Positions 41,319-43,147 of a stretch of 43,147 nucleotides of DNA are shown here, piece after piece. The notes under the pieces are model-generated. The model was not told the origin of the DNA. It worked only from the letters and a program-made list of their open reading frames with translations, and made no database searches. The DNA is taken from assembly GCA_024225635.1 (NCBI GenBank), contig JAAEMK010000688.1:1-43147 (forward strand). The letters run 5' to 3'. The position numbers and the translations under genes are program-made. The DNA is from Desulfobacteraceae bacterium. Its GTDB lineage: Bacteria; Desulfobacterota; Desulfobacteria; Desulfobacterales; Desulfobacteraceae. Within the stretch, counting starts at the first letter, position 1. Each line of letters starts with the position of its first letter.

Positions 41319-41406
41319 ATCTGTCCCCTTACCTTGACGGATTTTTAATCCATAATGGGGACAGATTTCAAATCCACCAATGGGGACAGATTTCAAATCT
41401 GTCCCC
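41304..41406. repeat. GGGGACAG palindrome cluster, left group
   Basis: Perfect 12-bp-arm palindromes GGGGACAGATTT-N-AAATCTGTCCCC stand at 41304-41328 and 41382-41406, with a half copy starting at 41357. The first supplies the last codons and the TAA stop of the megasynthase. The hairpins could end transcription of that gene and of argA, which converges here. Confidence 0.85.
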
Positions 41407-41447
41407 GAGTATCTTGTTTTTGCGGTTTAACGGTTGATTGACGGCTA

Positions 41448-42803
41448 TTAAAGGTCAAGCAGCAACACCCGGGAATTGCGCTCGTTATTATACCTTGCCT
41501 TTCGTCCCTGGGGCAGATCCGCCGGGGTTCCCAGAACAAAACCGAATTTATAAAACCAGTCCGACGTCTGGGTGGTCAAAAGAAACAGCCGCTTGAATCC
41601 TCTTTTGCGACCAAGATCAATCAGGAACTCCATGATTCCCTGCCCGACACCCTTGGATTTATAGGTTGGATTAACGGCAATGGCTCCGATTTCGCCCGCA
41701 TTATCATCCTGGGGGTAGAGGGCTCCACAGCCATACACGGCCCGGTCCACCTCGTAGATGTAGTAATCGTTGATCTGCTCGGTGAGTTCCGCTTCGGAAC
41801 GCAACACCAGGTTACCCTTTTTCACATAACCGTCCATAAGATGTAAAATCTCGGGAACATCTTCGCAGGTGGCAACCCGGATGTGGGCATACTTGTTCCG
41901 ATAAATCATGGTGCCCTGTCCCATGCTGGTGAAGACCTCCTGCAACAGGGAGCCCTCCCTGGTACCGCAGATGATATGCACCCGGTTGACCCCGTTCTGG
42001 ACCCGGGTCGCCTCAAGGGCGTTTTCCAGGTACTCCCGATAGTGCAGATCCAGCGCTTCCCTGTTGTACTCAAGGAGATAATCGACCTGGGCAAGGTCAA
42101 GACTTGAAAAGATGCCGGAGGGATGGGTTTCTATCCCTTTTGGGAGGTCCAGGTTGGCAACGGGAATACCCTCGTCCTTACCGATGAAAAAGAGTTTGAT
42201 CACATCAAGATCCCGACAGAGCCTGGAAGTGATGTGACTGGAATTGACATTATAGCTCTTGCCCGTTGAATTGAATCCGATGTTATAGAGAACGGGTATG
42301 AAATTCTGCTCGAGAAGCTGAATGACGATGTCCGATCGTATCTTCTCGATACATCCGGTAGATTCATAGTCCACCCCCTGGTCCACCCCGATGGCCCTGG
42401 CCCTGATCCAGTTCCCCATGATGCCGTCAGCACCCCCTACTGCAAGATGGGAGATGATGGTTTCGGTAACCTCCATGGCCGCAAGCTTCACAAAAGGAAG
42501 GGCTTCGGCAGGGGTGATACGAACGCCATTGACAAACCGGGTGGTGATATTGGCTTTGGAAAGCTTCTCCTCTATGGTGGTACGAATCCCGGGAATAATA
42601 ACGATGTTGATTCCAACGTCATGGAGCTGGATAATGTCCTTCATGAGCAGGGGAAACAGGGGATTGCGAATCAGGCTGTCCTCTATTTTTAGCACAAAGG
42701 TCTTCTGTTTGTAGCGCTTGATGTAGTTGAACACTTCCCGGATACCGCTTACTCCGGTATCAAAGGAATCGTTTTTTAAGGGGAAATCACTCACTGTTGT
42801 CAT
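41448..42803 (-). CDS. argA: ArgA-type N-acetylglutamate synthase (amino-acid kinase fold plus GNAT)
   Basis: The 451-residue product has an N-terminal amino-acid-kinase-like domain (TFVLKIEDSLIRNPLFPLLMKDIIQLHDVGINIVIIPG; VNGVRITPAEALPFVKLAAMEV) and a C-terminal GNAT domain (about 305-451: IRVATCEDVPEILHLMDGYV, GEIGAIAVNPTYKSKGVGQGIMEFLIDLGRKRGFKRLFLLTTQTSDWFYKFGF). This is the ArgA layout; the enzyme acetylates glutamate with acetyl-CoA as the first step of arginine synthesis, and the kinase-like domain usually binds arginine as inhibitor. ATG 42803 (MTTVSDFP) with AAAGG 5 nt upstream is chosen; the frame is open upstream only through repeat DNA. Confidence 0.93.
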   Translation of the reverse strand: MTTVSDFPLKNDSFDTGVSGIREVFNYIKRYKQKTFVLKIEDSLIRNPLFPLLMKDIIQLHDVGINIVIIPGIRTTIEEKLSKANITTRFVNGVRITPAEALPFVKLAAMEVTETIISHLAVGGADGIMGNWIRARAIGVDQGVDYESTGCIEKIRSDIVIQLLEQNFIPVLYNIGFNSTGKSYNVNSSHITSRLCRDLDVIKLFFIGKDEGIPVANLDLPKGIETHPSGIFSSLDLAQVDYLLEYNREALDLHYREYLENALEATRVQNGVNRVHIICGTREGSLLQEVFTSMGQGTMIYRNKYAHIRVATCEDVPEILHLMDGYVKKGNLVLRSEAELTEQINDYYIYEVDRAVYGCGALYPQDDNAGEIGAIAVNPTYKSKGVGQGIMEFLIDLGRKRGFKRLFLLTTQTSDWFYKFGFVLGTPADLPQGRKARYNNERNSRVLLLDL

Positions 42804-42889
42804 GACAACCTTTCTCGTTAAATTTTTCCTGGCAAATAGAAAAATTATCAAAAGAGCGGTCCAAAAGCAAGGAACGAATGGGGGCAAAT

Positions 42890-43018
42890 GGGAACAGATT
42901 TGAAAACAACGGGGGACAGATTTATCGAAACAACGGGGACAGATTCGAAACAACGGGGACAGATTTATAAATCTGTCCCCAAATATAAAAAGGGGACAGA
43001 TTTATTAAATCTGTCCCC
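42890..43018. repeat. GGGGACAG palindrome array, right group
   Basis: Two degenerate half copies (42890 and 42911), one more half copy (42935) and two full palindromes (42955-42980, 42992-43018) form an array. The half copies share the tail CGAAACAAC or AAAACAAC, giving a direct repeat near 20-24 bp. The family also occurs at 41304-41406. Confidence 0.85.
42981..43018 (-). terminator. Rho-independent terminator of the rRNA operon, built from a repeat
   Basis: On the minus strand, 13 nt after the 5S end, GGGGACAGATTTA and its complement form a near-perfect stem (43018-42992) followed by UUUUUAUAUUU (42991-42981). The stem is a copy of the GGGGACAG repeat family. Confidence 0.75.
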
Positions 43019-43031
43019 TTATAAAAAATAA

Positions 43032-43147
<116 letters not shown>

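Noticed and set aside
42890-43018. CRISPR array
   Set aside because: Repeats are palindromes with almost no spacers of regular length, and no cas genes are present.

Overview
The window looks like chromosome from an anaerobic Desulfobacterota (Desulfobacteraceae-like) bacterium. This is inferred from gene content: a complete visible set of futalosine-pathway menaquinone genes, several radical-SAM enzymes, split purH, a PUFA-synthase-like locus, frequent TTG starts with good Shine-Dalgarno sites, and short palindromic intergenic repeats. No species can be named from sequence reading alone.

Layout. (1) 1-8465, minus strand: an ethanolamine-utilisation (eut) microcompartment locus in the order eutS-eutV-eutW-eutA-eutB-eutC-eutL-BMC shell protein-eutE (eutE is cut by the window edge). 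The order and the EutV/EutW two-component regulator match the Firmicutes type. Two leader RNAs, before eutS and before eutA, each carry two hairpins with A1/G4 hexaloops, the second overlapping an intrinsic terminator; this is the design of ANTAR antitermination targets. (2) 8636-14922: housekeeping genes: hemW, a radical SAM gene with CX4CX2C spacing, mltG, an Smr-domain gene and an RNase II-family gene. (3) 14923-17082: a low-GC islet with two unknown genes, one with a HEPN-like RNxxxH motif, bracketed by hairpin repeats, one of which is interrupted by a small palindromic insertion. (4) 17083-19020: purine genes, with IMP cyclohydrolase and AICAR formyltransferase as separate, same-frame reading frames. 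(5) 19273-26995: mqnD on the plus strand, then an overlapping minus-strand run: ParA-like ATPase with an altered P-loop, small acidic protein, zinc-ribbon coiled-coil protein, mqnE, mqnC, deaminase, mqnA. (6) 27165-31259, plus: an acidic-repeat protein with an FGE-sulfatase-like domain, a M24 peptidase and a XerC/D recombinase. (7) 31402-41318, plus: pfaD and a 2.7-kaa megasynthase with KS-AT-4xACP-KR-DH-FabA-type DH order, a compact PUFA/secondary-lipid synthase. (8) 41448-43147: argA and a minus-strand 5S rRNA, the end of an rRNA operon lying to the right, separated by arrays of a GGGGACAG palindrome.

How the parts work together. EutW senses a signal (ethanolamine in characterised systems) and phosphorylates EutV, which should bind the dual hairpins and allow transcription into eutS and eutA onward; EutBC cleaves ethanolamine in a shell built of EutS, EutL and the BMC protein, EutA reactivates EutBC, and EutE converts acetaldehyde to acetyl-CoA. 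The mqn genes supply menaquinone for anaerobic respiration. The two-gene PUFA-like locus should build an unsaturated acyl chain whose identity is not known.

The strongest candidates for undescribed biology are the condensed PUFA-like synthase, the shell protein with an apparent nucleic-acid-binding-like tail, the HEPN-like gene pair, and the ParA-like/zinc-ribbon genes fused to the menaquinone operon.
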